Part shown: in pieces, positions 1-6,317 of the stretch | Layout: every line of letters starts with the position of its first letter | Position numbering within the stretch: position 1 is the stretch's first letter | DNA from: Candidatus Levyibacteriota bacterium | Lineage (GTDB): Bacteria; Patescibacteriota; Microgenomatia; Levybacterales; UBA12049 | DNA length: 8,257 nucleotides | Reading direction: 5' to 3' | NCBI GenBank assembly: GCA_003173995.1 | Contig: PRDT01000025.1 | Location: 1-8,257 of the forward strand | Notes under the pieces: generated by a model | What the model saw: only the letters and a program-made list of their open reading frames with translations | The model's database searches: none | What the model was told of the DNA's origin: nothing | Program-made: the position numbers and the translations under genes

Positions 1-544
1 CGGTACAATGCCAGCCACTACAATCATGAGTTACATGGGTTAAGTGATTCTTTATAGAAGGTCCATATTTCTCTGTACAAGCATCGGCATTTCCATACTC
101 ACATTCATTATAATCTTGAGGGTTGCATGACCCTCCGCCTCCTGTATCCTGACAGTCTGCAGGGCAGCTACTATGTGTTTCACCATTGTTGCAGGAATGA
201 TCTCCACAGTAAGGAACTGCTCCCCCACAACAAACTAAAAATGGATGGCCGCAATCATAGTCTTCATATGCTAGATGCGCTGTGCTGCAATCGCTTCCCA
301 CAACGGTAATATCTCGACACGCAAATCCCGCTGATTCGCATTCTGTCCCACCACCGCCATCTCCTCCACTATATGCAGATGCATTAGCGTGCTGGTTGCC
401 GATACCAGAATTACCGACTTTTGTGTTAAGTAAAAAAATGCTAGTAACTATAAAGAGAGAGAGTCCTAACAGAAGGAACTGTTGATGTCTGCTATTCTTA
501 TAAAAAGAATTCCACTGGTTGAAGAATTTTTTTATTGTTTTCAT
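1..544 (-). CDS. Secreted cysteine-rich protein, 3'-truncated by window edge
   Basis: Reading the minus strand from the ATG at 544 gives 181 codons with no stop before the left edge. The N-terminus has a basic region (K2, K5, K6, K16, R19), a hydrophobic stretch at residues 23-39, and an Ala-Ser-Ala at 55-57 that could be a signal peptidase I site. I therefore infer export, or a membrane anchor if it is not cleaved. After a Gly-rich linker (60-66) there are 15 cysteines between residues 69 and 180, including a CC pair at 105-106. Residues 113-131 read CGDHSCNNGETHSSCPADC, matching the recurrent CGDxxCxxGExxxxCPxDC pattern of predicted secreted proteins from CPR bacteria and archaea. A second Gly-rich linker follows at 135-138. 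The many cysteines suggest disulphides or metal binding outside the cytoplasm. No enzymatic domain is visible and the function is unknown. It is divergent from dcd, with a good promoter immediately upstream. Confidence 0.82.
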   Translation of the reverse strand, partial: MKTIKKFFNQWNSFYKNSRHQQFLLLGLSLFIVTSIFLLNTKVGNSGIGNQHANASAYSGGDGGGGTECESAGFACRDITVVGSDCSTAHLAYEDYDCGHPFLVCCGGAVPYCGDHSCNNGETHSSCPADCQDTGGGGSCNPQDYNECEYGNADACTEKYGPSIKNHLTHVTHDCSGWHCT

Positions 545-583
545 TACTAGTAGTATCGTATACAAGCCCCATCTGAAAGTCAA
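545..583 (-). promoter_or_regulatory. Sigma-70-type promoter of the cysteine-rich gene
   Basis: On the minus strand, TTGACT (583-578) and TACGAT (560-555) are separated by exactly 17 bp. The -10 ends 10 nt before the ATG at 544, so transcription should start near 548, leaving a leader of about 4 nt. No Shine-Dalgarno sequence is present. The site lies in the 88-nt gap shared with the divergent dcd promoter. Confidence 0.65.
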
Positions 584-596
584 TGAAAATGACCTC

Positions 597-625
597 TTTT
601 CAAATACCATTTCCAGTGTTACACT
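597..625 (+). promoter_or_regulatory. Promoter of dcd, near-leaderless
   Basis: TTTTCA (597-602) and TACACT (620-625) are 17 bp apart. The -10 is preceded by TGT, giving an extended TGn -10. The predicted start is about 632, one base before the dcd ATG at 633. There is no Shine-Dalgarno sequence. This supports the 633 start, because the longer open frame from 519 would begin upstream of the promoter and inside the divergent gene. Confidence 0.5.
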
Positions 626-632
626 TTTGTCT

Positions 633-1202
633 ATGATTCTTTCAGATGGTGATATTAAAAAAGCATTAGCCTCCAAACGCATTGTTATCACACCTCGTCC
701 TGACCTGAATATCCAACTTGGCAGCTGCTCGGTAGACCTTCGCCTTGGCGACACATTTAGAGTATTTAATCATTCAAAATTTCCTTTTATCGATCCATCG
801 AAAAAAGATTTTTCTAATGAAATTACCAAAGAAGTTAGAGTGAAAAAAGGTGAGAACTTTATTATGCAACCAGGGGATTTTGTCCTCGCAGTGACTCTGG
901 AAAATGTCAAAATTCCTGCAGACTTGATGGGGCGTCTTGAAGGACGGTCTTCACTTGGTCGTTTGGGGTTGGTTGTTCATTCTACCGCATCTACTTTTGA
1001 TGCAGGATGGGATGGCAAGCCAGTATTAGAGTTGGGCAATCTTGGTCGAATGGCAATTGCACTTACTCCGGGGATGAGAGTCTGTGCAATGACATTTGAA
1101 CAATTGAGTAGTCCTGCTGAGACTCCATACACCAGTAAAAAATTTGCAAAATATAAATTCCAACAAGCACCTGAAGAAAGTCGTATCCACCAGGAAAGTT
1201 GA
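633..1202 (+). CDS. dcd: dCTP deaminase
   Basis: This 189-residue protein converts dCTP to dUTP, the first step from cytosine nucleotides to dTMP in the cytoplasm. Family features: N-terminal MILSDGDIKKAL; SVDLRLGDTFRVF at 33-45; the active-site segment GRSSLGRLGL at 104-113 (R105, S106, R110, aligning with E. coli R110, S111, R115); FDAGWDG at 122-128; and VLELGN at 131-136. Its E133 aligns with the catalytic Glu138 of the E. coli enzyme. The tail AKYKFQQAPEESRI resembles the nucleotide-covering C-terminus of E. coli Dcd (193 aa). The start at 633 is chosen over 519 because the homologous N-terminus begins there and the promoter sits just upstream. Since D123 and E133 are both present, a bifunctional deaminase/dUTPase of the Methanocaldococcus or Mycobacterium type cannot be excluded. 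Tmk follows 36 nt downstream, probably in the same transcript. It ends in TGA. Confidence 0.95.
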   Translation: MILSDGDIKKALASKRIVITPRPDLNIQLGSCSVDLRLGDTFRVFNHSKFPFIDPSKKDFSNEITKEVRVKKGENFIMQPGDFVLAVTLENVKIPADLMGRLEGRSSLGRLGLVVHSTASTFDAGWDGKPVLELGNLGRMAIALTPGMRVCAMTFEQLSSPAETPYTSKKFAKYKFQQAPEESRIHQES

Positions 1203-1204
1203 TT

Positions 1205-1240
1205 ATTTCAAGAGACATGAAATGTCGTATTTCTTGAAAT
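1205..1240 (+). repeat. Nested inverted repeat overlapping the tmk start codon
   Basis: ATTTCAAGA (1205-1213) and TCTTGAAAT (1232-1240) are perfect 9-bp inverted repeats. Between them GACAT (1214-1218) and ATGTC (1222-1226) form an inner 5-bp stem with a GAA loop, leaving 1227-1231 as a bulge. The outer stem can be extended by a G-U and a U-A pair. The 3' arm includes the first two bases of the tmk ATG (1239-1241). There is no T-tract, so it is not an ordinary intrinsic terminator. It may be an mRNA hairpin controlling tmk translation or an operator-like palindrome. Confidence 0.6.
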
Positions 1241-1916
1241 GACCAAACAGCCTACTTTCCATATCGAATACGATTTGTCTTTTACCCGCAATACATACGG
1301 AGGATATTACTTCGCATTTGAGGGAATAGATGGCTCCGGCAAAACAACCCAATCCCAACTTCTTGTCGAATATTTCCAAAAGCAAGGCAAGGAAGTCCTT
1401 TTCACCAAAGAGCCAACTGATGGTGAGATAGGAGAGCTTATTCATAAAATTCTCAATAAAGAATTGAAAGTTCCGGCACTTTCTTTGCAATATCTTTTCT
1501 GTGCAGATAGAGCCATTCATATTCAAGAAGTGGTGATACCAGCACTTGAAAAAGGAAAAGTTGTTATTTCAGATAGAAGTCTTTGGTCATCTGTTGCCTA
1601 TGGTATAACAGACTTGGGCCTTCCAGAAGAAGAAAGAGAAAGATTGTTAGTGACGTACAACTTGCTCTCTTTGTATGGTGGTTATCTTATTCCCGACAAG
1701 ACATTTCTCCTGTATCTTCCTCCCCAAGTTGCAGTAGACAGAATAGAAGATAGAGGACATGGAAGGTCTATTTATGAAAAGGAAGAAAAGCTAAAGACAA
1801 TTGAGAAAGCGTATGAAATTTTAGCGAAGAAATTTCCAGAGTATATTGTTCCCGTAGAGGGAGATCATCATCATAGTCCTGCAGAAATTCATGCAAAAGT
1901 CTTGCAAAAGTTATAG
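1239..1916 (+). CDS. tmk: Thymidylate (dTMP) kinase
   Basis: This 225-residue protein phosphorylates dTMP to dTDP with ATP. The P-loop is GIDGSGKTTQ (29-38), preceded by the family-typical FAFE. TKEPTDGEIGE (56-66) matches the TREPGGTxxGE segment. SDRSLWSSVAYG (111-122) is the DR motif, with Ser at 114 where Tyr, Phe or His is usual. DRIEDRGHGR (167-176) is an Arg-rich LID region. The P-loop normally lies about 8 residues from the N-terminus. Here about 28 precede it, and there is no in-frame ATG or GTG closer to it, so the extension (HIEYDLSFTRNTYGG) is probably real. A GGAGG at 1298-1302 lacks a usable in-frame start behind it. The gene begins 36 nt after dcd with no convincing promoter of its own, so I infer co-transcription with dcd. 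Its start codon lies in an inverted repeat. Confidence 0.93.
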   Translation: MTKQPTFHIEYDLSFTRNTYGGYYFAFEGIDGSGKTTQSQLLVEYFQKQGKEVLFTKEPTDGEIGELIHKILNKELKVPALSLQYLFCADRAIHIQEVVIPALEKGKVVISDRSLWSSVAYGITDLGLPEEERERLLVTYNLLSLYGGYLIPDKTFLLYLPPQVAVDRIEDRGHGRSIYEKEEKLKTIEKAYEILAKKFPEYIVPVEGDHHHSPAEIHAKVLQKL

Positions 1917-1925
1917 TTTGATCTC

Positions 1926-1954
1926 TTGCGAAGGTTACTTTCCTCTCATATACT
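1926..1954 (+). promoter_or_regulatory. Promoter of the dUTPase-fold gene, leaderless
   Basis: TTGCGA (1926-1931) and TATACT (1949-1954, 5 of 6 consensus) are separated by 17 bp. Six bases later comes the ATG at 1961, so the predicted +1 is the A of the start codon. No Shine-Dalgarno sequence is present. Confidence 0.65.
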
Positions 1955-1960
1955 TAGACC

Positions 1961-2500
1961 ATGATTTTGGGACCACAGAAACTTCTTGAATTAGTAAAAG
2001 AAATTAAATTAGTTGAAGGTTTGTCCGAAAGAGAGCTCACCAATCCAGAAGGAGCAGGCTTTGACCTCAGACTTGGTGAAGTGTACAAAATTTCCGGTGA
2101 TGCATTTTTGGGAGAGACAGAGCGAAAGACTGCAGATATTGATCTTGTGCAAGAATATAAAGAAGGAGAGAAAAGGACAATAGTACTTAAGCCTGGTGAT
2201 TATTTTCTTGTCTCAACAATAGAAAAAGTAAATATGCCACTTTACCTTACTGCTAACTTTAAGCCACGAACGACAACATTCCGAAGCGGTTTATTTCTCC
2301 GAACAGGAAATGTTGCACCTGGATATTCTGGAAAATTAACGTTTGGCTTAAAAAATGAAGGACCTATTGAAGTAACTATAGAAATGGGTGCACGCTTTGT
2401 CCATATGCAAGTTGAAGAAGTATTAGGCGATGGCAATCAATATCGTGGTCAATGGCAAGGTGGAAGAGTCGCTGCAACAAAAAAAGAGGTCCAAGTCTAA
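1961..2500 (+). CDS. dUTPase/dCTP deaminase-fold protein with altered active site
   Basis: This 179-residue protein belongs to the trimeric dUTPase/dCTP deaminase superfamily. Visible features: GAGFDLRLGEVYKI (31-44), KPGDYFLVSTIEKVNMP (77-93), PRTTTFRSGLFLRTG (102-116), VAPGYSGKLTFGLKNEG (118-134), MGARFVHMQVEEV (142-154), and a tail YRGQWQGGR (161-169) resembling the YRGNYQG tail of archaeal dUTPases. By my alignment to the neighbouring Dcd, the dUTPase catalytic Asp (Dcd D123) is A119 and the deaminase catalytic Glu (Dcd E133) is G129. The R-S-S segment is R103-T104-T105. The fold and nucleotide-binding loops thus seem kept while both standard catalytic residues are missing. It could be an inactive or regulatory homologue, a binder of deoxynucleotides, or an enzyme with a shifted mechanism. 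It lies after tmk but has its own promoter. I withhold a gene symbol. Confidence 0.85.
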   Translation: MILGPQKLLELVKEIKLVEGLSERELTNPEGAGFDLRLGEVYKISGDAFLGETERKTADIDLVQEYKEGEKRTIVLKPGDYFLVSTIEKVNMPLYLTANFKPRTTTFRSGLFLRTGNVAPGYSGKLTFGLKNEGPIEVTIEMGARFVHMQVEEVLGDGNQYRGQWQGGRVAATKKEVQV

Positions 2501-3363
2501 CGAGTAATAAAGAATACTCCCAAAAGCATGAGAAAAGCTGCTACTATTTTTCTTCGATAATCTTTTTCTCCTAAGACTGTAAATCCTAAGAATGAAAGAT
2601 ATAAAGATCTTGTCATTTGGACTGGTACGACGACATTGGGTGAGGCAGCTTTTAATGCAAATCCAATACCCAGACTACCAATAGCAAGAAGTATACCTGT
2701 CAAAATAAAAGTAGAATGATAAAAATATTTACGTTCAATACGCTTTTTACTTATTTTCTGTATGAATATAAAACCCAATACAAGACCACCAGTAAGCAAG
2801 AAAGAATATTTCATTGGGTCTATAAAATGCAGTGCTTGTCTATCAAAAAGGCTTGTTATGGCAAAGCAGAATGTTGAGGCAACAACAAAAAAAGGAGCTG
2901 ACGAGTGGAATAATTTTTTGATAAATGTTGAAAGATTTTTTTGTAACTGTAAGACAACTGCGCCAATGACAATTGAACTAATTCCGACAATAAGAAAAAG
3001 TGTTGGCTGTTCGGCAAGAAAAATGAGAGAAAGAACGACAACAAAAAATGGTCTTAGAGTCTCGAGAGGTCCGAAAAAAGAAAGTTCATTGAGTGATAGT
3101 GCTTTGATGAAAAAATAAAAAGCAAGAATATTGAAAAAAAGAGATCCGAGAAAATAGAAAAATCCCAAGCTGTTACTAAATAATATGGGGGATGCAAAAA
3201 ATCTCCAGAGAAAAAAAGGAAAAAGTGTGAGAGCTGAAAAAAGAAGGGAAATGAGCATGACGCCAACATAGCCAAGACGGGGATTATTGGTTTGCTTTTT
3301 TAAGATAAAGGTTGCAGTACCATTACCAAAGACATTAAGAAGTGTAAAGAAGATCCAGGACAT
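2497..3363 (-). CDS. EamA/DMT-family membrane transporter
   Basis: This 288-residue, strongly hydrophobic protein has about ten predicted transmembrane segments in two halves, the usual size and layout of drug/metabolite transporter superfamily members with two EamA repeats. The end of repeat 1 (residues 93-121, with PLETLRPFFVVVLSLIFLAE) and the end of repeat 2 (241-268, VVVPVQMTRSLYLSFLGFTV then LGEKD) both fit the EamA pattern of a helix ending in a small-Glu pair. A basic loop at residues 203-212 (KISKKRIERK) suggests a cytoplasmic side. The substrate cannot be read from sequence; family members export amino acids, metabolites or drugs. It is convergent with the dUTPase-fold gene, with stop codons overlapping by 4 nt (2497-2500), and divergent from the cupin gene. 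The start is supported by a -10 element exactly 6 nt upstream. Confidence 0.9.
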   Translation of the reverse strand: MSWIFFTLLNVFGNGTATFILKKQTNNPRLGYVGVMLISLLFSALTLFPFFLWRFFASPILFSNSLGFFYFLGSLFFNILAFYFFIKALSLNELSFFGPLETLRPFFVVVLSLIFLAEQPTLFLIVGISSIVIGAVVLQLQKNLSTFIKKLFHSSAPFFVVASTFCFAITSLFDRQALHFIDPMKYSFLLTGGLVLGFIFIQKISKKRIERKYFYHSTFILTGILLAIGSLGIGFALKAASPNVVVPVQMTRSLYLSFLGFTVLGEKDYRRKIVAAFLMLLGVFFITR

Positions 3364-3369
3364 ATAGTT

Positions 3370-3378
3370 ATTCTATCA
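3370..3378 (-). promoter_or_regulatory. Extended -10 of the EamA gene, leaderless
   Basis: On the minus strand TGA (3378-3376) is followed by TAGAAT (3375-3370), an extended -10 matching consensus at 5 of 6 hexamer positions. Six bases separate it from the ATG at 3363, so the predicted +1 is the start codon itself. No good -35 is seen, which is acceptable for an extended -10. Confidence 0.55.
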
Positions 3379-3384
3379 GATACC

Positions 3385-3393
3385 TGCTATTAT
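3385..3393 (+). promoter_or_regulatory. Extended -10 of the cupin gene
   Basis: TGC followed by TATTAT (3388-3393) is an extended -10 with 5 of 6 matches. The predicted start near 3400 leaves a leader of about 11 nt to the ATG at 3411, longer than for the neighbours. The GGGA at 3397-3400 is too far from the ATG to be a convincing Shine-Dalgarno. The site is back-to-back with the EamA -10 in a 47-nt divergent gap, so the two promoters probably interfere. Confidence 0.5.
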
Positions 3394-3410
3394 CATGGGA
3401 ATAAGATTCT

Positions 3411-3755
3411 ATGAAATATTTCAAACACAATTTAGCTGAAATTCCTCCTGAAGAAGCACATGCGGGTAGTGGTAGTAGACAAATGCTTTTTAATCCTGAT
3501 GCTGCGGAAAGTGCAAAATGGGAAGCAGTAACAAAAGGGTTTATTCCTGTTGGCAGTGTGTTTGACTGGCATAAGCATGAGGATAGTGATGAAATGTTTG
3601 TTGTGACACGGGGAGAAGGGAAGTTTTATTGTGAAGATGAAGAGACAACCTATAAAGCAGGAGATATTATTCTTGTGAGAGCCAACACCATGCATAAAAT
3701 TGTCAATAATGGGAAAGAAACAACAGAAGGATTCTTTATCCGCGTGAGAATTTAG
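3411..3755 (+). CDS. Small single-domain cupin protein
   Basis: This 114-residue protein is one conserved cupin beta-barrel. Motif 1 at 48-68 fits G(X)5HXH(X)4E(X)6G with H54, H56 and E61. Motif 2 at 84-99 fits G(X)5-P-X-G(X)2H(X)3N, with Arg and Asn in place of the usual Pro and Gly, and supplies H95. All four metal ligands (3 His, 1 Glu) are present, so a bound metal ion is likely. The reaction cannot be assigned: small cupins of this type include sugar isomerases, dioxygenases, detoxifying or ligand-binding proteins. The sequence begins MKYFKHNLAEIPPEEAHAGS, a short arm ahead of the barrel. It is cytoplasmic, with no signal peptide. It is divergent from the EamA gene and 37 nt upstream of the ABC-F gene, which has its own promoter. 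Confidence 0.9.
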   Translation: MKYFKHNLAEIPPEEAHAGSGSRQMLFNPDAAESAKWEAVTKGFIPVGSVFDWHKHEDSDEMFVVTRGEGKFYCEDEETTYKAGDIILVRANTMHKIVNNGKETTEGFFIRVRI

Positions 3756-3757
3756 CT

Positions 3758-3786
3758 TTGACTTTTAGCTTCAAACCTCAGATAAT
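3758..3786 (+). promoter_or_regulatory. Strong promoter of the ABC-F gene, leaderless
   Basis: TTGACT (3758-3763) and GATAAT (3781-3786) each match consensus at 5 of 6 positions and are exactly 17 bp apart. The GTG start codon begins at 3793, the predicted +1. This is the best promoter in the window, and it fixes the start, since an upstream start would lie inside the promoter. There is no Shine-Dalgarno sequence. Confidence 0.75.
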
Positions 3787-3792
3787 AGCTTT

Positions 3793-5274
3793 GTGATACG
3801 AGTACAAAATCTTCATTTTTCTTATTCTGGTGCTCCAGTCTACGACGGGGCAAATTTTGTCGTGGGACAAAACCAAAAGGTAGGCCTAGTGGGACCTAAT
3901 GGTGCAGGTAAGTCGACATTGTTTAAATTACTGTTAGGAGAAGAATTTCCCAGTGCAGGTAAAATTGAAGTGAGTGGTGAAATAGGATTTGTTCCACAAG
4001 AAGTAAAGCATGATCCAGTGCTTCAAGAAAGCCAAACGATAAGAGATTATATAGATCCTCACCACGATAAAGAAGATTATGAACTTCTCACAATGCTGAG
4101 TGGTTTGGAATTATCACATCTCGACTTATATCAAATGCCTCAGTCTTTGAGTGGTGGGCAAAAGACGAAATTGGCACTTGCCAGAGCGCTTATTAAAGAA
4201 CCAGATGTTTTACTTCTGGATGAGCCAACCAATTTTATGGATATAGAAGGCAAAAAATGGGTAATGGATTTTTTGAGTACTTATCCAAAGACGCTTCTTA
4301 TGGTGTCTCACGATTTGAGTCTTATGGATAATGCGATTAATAAAGTGATTGTTGTTAATACTTTTACGCATCTTATTGAAGAATACTCAGGGACGTATTC
4401 AGCTTATGTCAAATTAAAAGCAGAGCGGGATGCGTTATTAAAAAGACAGATTATCAACGAGCAAAAGCATATTAAACATATGGAAGAAGCAATTCAAAAA
4501 ATGGCAGGGAGAAAAAGTAAAAAAGGAGTGAGACAAAGGACACAGCTGAAAAAACGTGTTGCAAAAATAAAAGAAAATCTTCCTGAAATGCCAAAAGAAT
4601 TGAAAAGAATTAAATTGGTATTACCTGTTCCAGCATCTGTGAGTGAAATACCCATAAAAGCAATTGGTATTTCAAAATTTTATGGAGAAAATAAAGTGTT
4701 ATCAGATGTTAATTTATCAGTCAGAAGAGGTGAGCGAGTTGCACTGATTGGACATAATGGAGCTGGGAAAAGTACATTCTTAAAAATTCTTATGGAGATG
4801 ATCCCTCAAGATAGTGGTGAGGTAATAAAAGATACCAAGCTCAAAGTAGGATATTATTCACAAGAATTTGAGACCTTTGACTTGGAGAAAAATTTGCTTG
4901 ATACAGTGAAGGATACGATCGCAATGGATGAGGGGAAAGTCAGAGGCTTTTTGGGTAAATTTTTATTTTCCAATGAAAAAGTGAGACAGCGTATTGGGAC
5001 ACTTTCTGGAGGAGAGAAGACTCGTCTTGCCATTGCGCTTCTTATGCTCCATGACTATAACATGCTTATTCTTGATGAACCAACGACCTATCTGGATGTT
5101 ATGTCTCAGCGAATTATTTTAGAAGCATTGAAAGAATATAAAGGGACTATGCTTATTGTGAGTCACACAGAAGAATTTATTAAAGAGCTCAATCCTCAGA
5201 GAGTGTTGCTTCTTCCTGAAAATGATGTCAGGTATTGGTCACCAGATTTATTAGAAAAAGTAAGTGAAATCTAA
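3793..5274 (+). CDS. ABC-F family ATPase (ribosome-associated type)
   Basis: This 493-residue protein contains two ABC ATPase domains in tandem and no transmembrane segments, the layout of ABC-F proteins, which act on the ribosome as translation or antibiotic-protection factors rather than as transporters. Domain 1: Walker A GPNGAGKST (34-42), signature LSGGQ (119-123), Walker B VLLLDEP (139-145), switch His H173. The linker around 205-262 is highly charged and helical (rich in Lys, Arg and Glu), matching the P-site tRNA-interacting linker position. Domain 2: Walker A GHNGAGKST (320-328), signature LSGGE (404-408), Walker B MLILDEP (424-430), switch His H458. Both catalytic Glu residues (E144, E429) are present. 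The usual DEPTNHLD motif is DEPTNFMD in domain 1 and DEPTTYLD in domain 2. It starts with GTG directly after a strong promoter. Housekeeping versus resistance role cannot be decided from sequence. Confidence 0.92.
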   Translation: MIRVQNLHFSYSGAPVYDGANFVVGQNQKVGLVGPNGAGKSTLFKLLLGEEFPSAGKIEVSGEIGFVPQEVKHDPVLQESQTIRDYIDPHHDKEDYELLTMLSGLELSHLDLYQMPQSLSGGQKTKLALARALIKEPDVLLLDEPTNFMDIEGKKWVMDFLSTYPKTLLMVSHDLSLMDNAINKVIVVNTFTHLIEEYSGTYSAYVKLKAERDALLKRQIINEQKHIKHMEEAIQKMAGRKSKKGVRQRTQLKKRVAKIKENLPEMPKELKRIKLVLPVPASVSEIPIKAIGISKFYGENKVLSDVNLSVRRGERVALIGHNGAGKSTFLKILMEMIPQDSGEVIKDTKLKVGYYSQEFETFDLEKNLLDTVKDTIAMDEGKVRGFLGKFLFSNEKVRQRIGTLSGGEKTRLAIALLMLHDYNMLILDEPTTYLDVMSQRIILEALKEYKGTMLIVSHTEEFIKELNPQRVLLLPENDVRYWSPDLLEKVSEI

Positions 5275-5294
5275 TTCTAAAATTTTAATGCTTA

Positions 5295-5323
5295 TTGTAA
5301 TCCTCTAGTATCTTTGCTATATT
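5295..5323 (+). promoter_or_regulatory. Promoter of the 327-residue hypothetical gene
   Basis: TTGTAA (5295-5300) and TATATT (5318-5323, preceded by TGC as an extended -10) are 17 bp apart. The predicted start near 5330 leaves about 4 nt before the ATG at 5334. Another ATG at 5329 is out of frame. There is no Shine-Dalgarno sequence. The site is within the AT-rich 59-nt gap after the ABC-F gene, which contains no terminator hairpin. Confidence 0.6.
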
Positions 5324-5333
5324 TTGCCATGAT

Positions 5334-6317
5334 ATGTCTGCTGAGCCTGAACAACATGATATTCATGCCGAAGCCCTTGCTGTAGTCGCTGGTGCTGTAC
5401 GCCAACGTTTTATTCCTTTAGATCCGTTAGATGCTCCAGATCCTGAATTTCCTGTTACAGAATTTGATCCTTTTCCTCCACGAGGAGAGGCATTAGATGC
5501 ACGTGGAAGAAGATTTCTTGAAGGACTTGGTGTTCCTCTTGATAGACCTGACCTACGAATTACTTTTGATACCACAGATGGTGATGCTTTTATGCAAGTA
5601 AGTATTGCAAATATAGGAGATCCTGATGTTGTTGCTGAAGCACAATTGGTCGTGACTCTGAAGGGTGCAAATACGCCACATACAATAGGAGAATTTTTGG
5701 CACGAAGTGGGGCAATGGATTATATTCTTAATCCCGTAGCATTAGCAGGTTTGGAAGACGGTGAACTACTCACTCAAATAGAAGCGGCTGAGGATGGAAG
5801 TGACGACTGTTGGATGCTTGATATGTATACAGTCTCTGATAACGAAGATAGTCCAACTGTTGAAGGAGCAATGCATGTCATGATGGATTTGGCAGAGGAT
5901 TTAGCTGAGATAAAACGCATAAGTGTTGCAGAACCTCTTATGTCAGTTACCCTTCTTACAAGACAGAGGAGACCTCATAGAGGGGATAGAAGAGTAGAAC
6001 AATTTGTTATCACTGAGGGTATGCCTGATCAATTTTCATCAGTAAGTGATCTCTATGAAGATTTAGATGAAGATCAGCGTTTACTTTTACGTCTTGAGCT
6101 TGAACACCTTGAAGCAGAAATTCAAAGACGTCTTACTGAAAGAGGCATTGAAACGCCAATTACCCTTGGTGGTGAAGATGTTTGGGTTGATGCGATAGGT
6201 CAATATCGCATTATTGCTCTATCTCCTGATGAAGAAGAGTCTGATGGTGATCAAGAGCATCTTAAAGGAAGAGATGATAAAGATGGTGGAGATGCGGGAG
6301 AGACCTTGTTGGCGTAA
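5334..6317 (+). CDS. Acidic protein of unknown function (327 aa)
   Basis: I do not recognise this protein. It is 327 residues, strongly acidic, with no signal peptide or membrane segment, so it is probably cytoplasmic. Residues 30-50 are rich in Pro, Asp and Phe (LDPLDAPDPEFPVTEFDPFP) and look disordered. Residues 70-110 and 195-225 have alternating hydrophobic patterns that suggest beta strands. Residues 238-268 are a Leu/Glu/Arg-rich helix with possible coiled coil (EDQRLLLRLELEHLEAEIQR). The last 30 or so residues are an Asp/Glu/Gly-rich tail likely to be unstructured. No catalytic motif stands out. Codon usage looks like that of its neighbours and the frame is open throughout, with a good promoter, so it is a real gene. 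It lies between the ABC-F gene and another unknown gene on the same strand. A link to either is speculative. Confidence 0.85.
   Translation: MSAEPEQHDIHAEALAVVAGAVRQRFIPLDPLDAPDPEFPVTEFDPFPPRGEALDARGRRFLEGLGVPLDRPDLRITFDTTDGDAFMQVSIANIGDPDVVAEAQLVVTLKGANTPHTIGEFLARSGAMDYILNPVALAGLEDGELLTQIEAAEDGSDDCWMLDMYTVSDNEDSPTVEGAMHVMMDLAEDLAEIKRISVAEPLMSVTLLTRQRRPHRGDRRVEQFVITEGMPDQFSSVSDLYEDLDEDQRLLLRLELEHLEAEIQRRLTERGIETPITLGGEDVWVDAIGQYRIIALSPDEEESDGDQEHLKGRDDKDGGDAGETLLA

Noticed and set aside
127..485. Two short overlapping plus-strand open frames (127-309 and 282-485).
   Set aside because: They lie opposite the continuous minus-strand cysteine-rich frame, which has a signal sequence, a repeated Cys pattern and a promoter. 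The plus-strand translations look non-coding.
519..632. N-terminal extension of dcd from an ATG at 519.
   Set aside because: Homology begins at 633, the extension overlaps the divergent gene, and the promoter for the 633 start lies inside it.
1298..1310. GGAGG as a Shine-Dalgarno for a shorter Tmk.
   Set aside because: No ATG, GTG or TTG follows in frame at a usable distance. The bases encode Gly-Gly before the conserved FxFEG segment.
1203..1526. Minus-strand 107-residue open frame over tmk.
   Set aside because: It is antisense to conserved Tmk P-loop sequence, is not recognisable, and has no promoter.
2762..3118. Plus-strand 118-residue open frame inside the EamA gene.
   Set aside because: It is antisense to transmembrane-coding sequence. 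The Lys/Thr-rich translation is typical of such shadows.
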